A stretch of 64,000 nt of DNA from CAVVAY01 sp963746465 (GTDB lineage: Bacteria; Actinomycetota; Actinomycetes; JACCUZ01), in assembly GCA_963746465.1 (NCBI GenBank), contig CAVVAY010000007.1, forward strand, positions 496,001 through 560,000, given 5' to 3'. This document shows positions 62,536-64,000 of this stretch, in pieces. How positions within the stretch are numbered: position 1 is the stretch's first letter; each line of letters starts with the position of its first letter. The notes beneath the pieces were generated by a model. It saw only the letters and a program-made list of their open reading frames with translations. It had not been told where the DNA came from and did no database searches. A program made the translations under genes and the position numbers.

Positions 62536-64000
62536 ATGACGGGCTGGTTGCGCGTATCGGCGCCGCTGCTTGCGCTGTCGGTGCTCGCCGCTTGCTTTGC
62601 AGGAGGTGACGAGCCGGCTGGCGACCGCCGCCCTTCGCCGACGGCGCCGGCCAGGACCACCACGGCGCCCAGCGCGGGCCTGGACCGGTTCTACGCCCAG
62701 CAGCTGGACTGGCGCGGCTGCAAAGGCGGTTTCGAGTGCACTGATGTCCTCGTGCCCGTGGACTACGCCGACCCCGGTCGCGGGACGCTGCCGCTGGCCG
62801 TGAACCGGTTGCCAGCCGCCGGTGACCGGATCGGTTCGCTGCTCATCAATCCCGGAGGCCCAGGGGCCTCCGGACTCGCGTATGCGCGTCGTGCCAGATC
62901 GATCGTGAGCAAGCGGGTCCGCGAGCGTTACGACATCGTCGGTTTCGACCCACGCGGTGTGGGCGCGAGCGCCGGGCTGAACTGCCTGACGGACAGGCAG
63001 CTCGACGGATTCCTCTCCGAGGACGGCACGCCGGACGACGCGACCGAGGAGCAAGGGCTCGTCCACGAGGCCGAGCTGCTCGCTGCCGGCTGCCAGCGCG
63101 ACGATGCCCTGCTGCTGCCGCACCTCAGCACTCGTTCCGCTGCTCGGGACCTCGACGTCCTGCGGGCTGTTCTCGGCGATGGTCAGCTGACCTATCTGGG
63201 CAAGAGCTACGGAACCTACCTCGGTGCGGTCTACGCCGACCTGTTCCCGAAGCGGGTCGGCCGACTGGTGCTGGACGGCCCGATCGACCCGGCCGCTAGC
63301 AGCTCCGAGATGGCCAGGCTCCAAGCCGTCGGCTTCCAGCGCGCCTTGGCAGCCTTCCTCGACGACTGCCTGCAGCGGAAGTCCTGCCCGTTCCCGGGGG
63401 GCCGGGCCGCGGCAGGGACGCAGCTCGCCGACTTCCTCGGGGCGGTGGACAGAGATCCGCTCCCGGGTGTCGGCAAGCGGCAGCTGACCGAGGCGCTGGC
63501 GACGCTGGGTATCATCGCCGCGCTCTATGACGAGGGCAGCTGGTCCTTCCTTCGACAGGCTCTTGGCCAGGCATTCCAGGGTGACGGTGAGTGGCTGATG
63601 CTGCTGGCCGACTTCTACGCTGACCGCGGGCCGGGCGGGCGCTACACGACTAACGCCGTCGAGGCCATGTACGCGGTCAACTGCCTCGACCGCCCGGAGG
63701 AGTCCGACCTCGACAAGGTGCGTGCCGACGCTGAGTCGGCTGCCGAGGCCGCCCCGTTGTTCGGCGCCTACATCGTGTGGAGCAATTTGCCGTGCAGCAG
63801 CTGGCCGGCGCCGACGGAGAGCGAGCCGGCTCCCCTCGCAGCCGCAGGGTCACAGCCCATCCTGGTCGTCGGGACGACCCGCGACCCGGCGACGCCGTAC
63901 GAGTGGGCGCAGTCGCTGGCCGACGAGCTGGACGCCGGCCACCTGCTGACTTACGTCGGCGACGGCCACACGGCGTACCGCCGGGGGAGCGAGTGCGTCG
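62536..64000 (+). CDS. Secreted lipoprotein alpha/beta hydrolase (TAP/CaeA-like), truncated by window edge
   Basis: 488 codons are visible and the frame is open at the end. Signal peptide with lipobox L-A-A-C at about residues 16-19. Alpha/beta hydrolase with LLINPGGPGASG, catalytic S224 in LTYLGKSYGTYLGAVYADLFP (G-K-S-Y-G), Asp in VVGTTRDPATPYEWA and His in VGDGHTAYRRG. A TAP-like C-terminal domain follows. Relatives include Streptomyces tripeptidyl aminopeptidases (SlpD/E) and M. tuberculosis CaeA/Hip1; most likely a cell-surface peptidase or esterase. ATG 62536 has GAGGGAG upstream. Confidence 0.9.
   Translation, partial: MTGWLRVSAPLLALSVLAACFAGGDEPAGDRRPSPTAPARTTTAPSAGLDRFYAQQLDWRGCKGGFECTDVLVPVDYADPGRGTLPLAVNRLPAAGDRIGSLLINPGGPGASGLAYARRARSIVSKRVRERYDIVGFDPRGVGASAGLNCLTDRQLDGFLSEDGTPDDATEEQGLVHEAELLAAGCQRDDALLLPHLSTRSAARDLDVLRAVLGDGQLTYLGKSYGTYLGAVYADLFPKRVGRLVLDGPIDPAASSSEMARLQAVGFQRALAAFLDDCLQRKSCPFPGGRAAAGTQLADFLGAVDRDPLPGVGKRQLTEALATLGIIAALYDEGSWSFLRQALGQAFQGDGEWLMLLADFYADRGPGGRYTTNAVEAMYAVNCLDRPEESDLDKVRADAESAAEAAPLFGAYIVWSNLPCSSWPAPTESEPAPLAAAGSQPILVVGTTRDPATPYEWAQSLADELDAGHLLTYVGDGHTAYRRGSECV

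Overview
The window is about 64 kb of very GC-rich chromosome from an actinomycete. The supporting signs are a WhiB/WblA regulator, a BldG-type STAS protein with its partner kinase-like protein, an RsiG-like anti-sigma factor, the MarP protease, a thymidylate kinase fused to an MFS transporter, an F420-type LLM oxidoreductase, a minimal Tad pilus cluster, a 6C RNA, and many genes that begin directly behind a TAnnnT -10 box (leaderless). The gene order (dnaX-ybaB-recR ... ask-asd ... metallophosphoesterase, ponA, wblA/whiB4, two ArsA ATPases, RidA, MBL, crp, nth, TlpA, NUDIX, marP, epoxide-hydrolase-like, holin-like, acs ... HAD, tad genes, helicase, bldG, hppA, methyltransferase, topA, tmk, holB) follows what I recall of both Mycobacterium tuberculosis (about Rv3644-Rv3721) and Streptomyces. 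The genus cannot be named from the sequence. A non-mycobacterial, BldG/RsiG-bearing lineage (Propionibacteriales, Frankiales or similar) is likely. I see no prophage, insertion sequence or CRISPR array; this is core chromosome.

Layout. 1-6.9 kb: end of an MMPL transporter, two GNAT acetyltransferases, small conserved proteins and a HerA/DUF853 ATPase. 6.9-13.3 kb: tRNA-Ser, SRP RNA, dnaX, ybaB, recR, a DUF5063 gene, then ask-asd with an internal ask start. 13.3-18.6 kb: tRNA-Pro, metallophosphoesterase, YqeY protein, class A PBP with PASTA domain, WblA. 18.7-34.5 kb: paired ArsA ATPases, hydrolase/SDR pair, RidA, MerR regulator, NUDIX-MBL pair, Crp, RsiG-like protein, the run nth-TlpA-CoA pyrophosphatase-MarP, and a leftward run of peptidase E, DUF309, alpha/beta hydrolase and holin-like genes. 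34.6-38.8 kb: acetate assimilation (acs, acetate symporter, DUF485 partner). 38.9-41.1 kb: a Fic-like/oxidoreductase-annotated protein carrying an in-frame palindromic insertion, a candidate Ms1-like RNA, a HAD phosphatase and a 6C RNA. 41.2-46.1 kb: Tad pilus cluster. 46.1-54 kb: membrane coiled-coil protein, MrfA-like helicase, bldG pair, H+-pyrophosphatase, methyltransferase. 54-64 kb: topA, MFS-Tmk fusion, holB, glpD and the start of a secreted lipoprotein hydrolase.

How the genes work together. Replication and repair genes (dnaX, holB, topA, recR, nth) sit among genes of cell-wall growth (ponA, MarP), developmental and stress regulators (WblA, Crp, BldG/anti-sigma, RsiG-like, MerR) and surface pili. 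The acetate block and Crp point to carbon-source control.

The points most worth a second look are: the palindromic element inside the reading frame at 39.2 kb, with two similar hairpins elsewhere; the candidate Ms1-like RNA; the c-di-GMP signature of the RsiG-like protein; two leaderless genes diverging from overlapping -10 boxes with start codons about 20 bp apart; an alpha/beta hydrolase without its nucleophile; and two apparent frameshifts at 44.2-46.6 kb.
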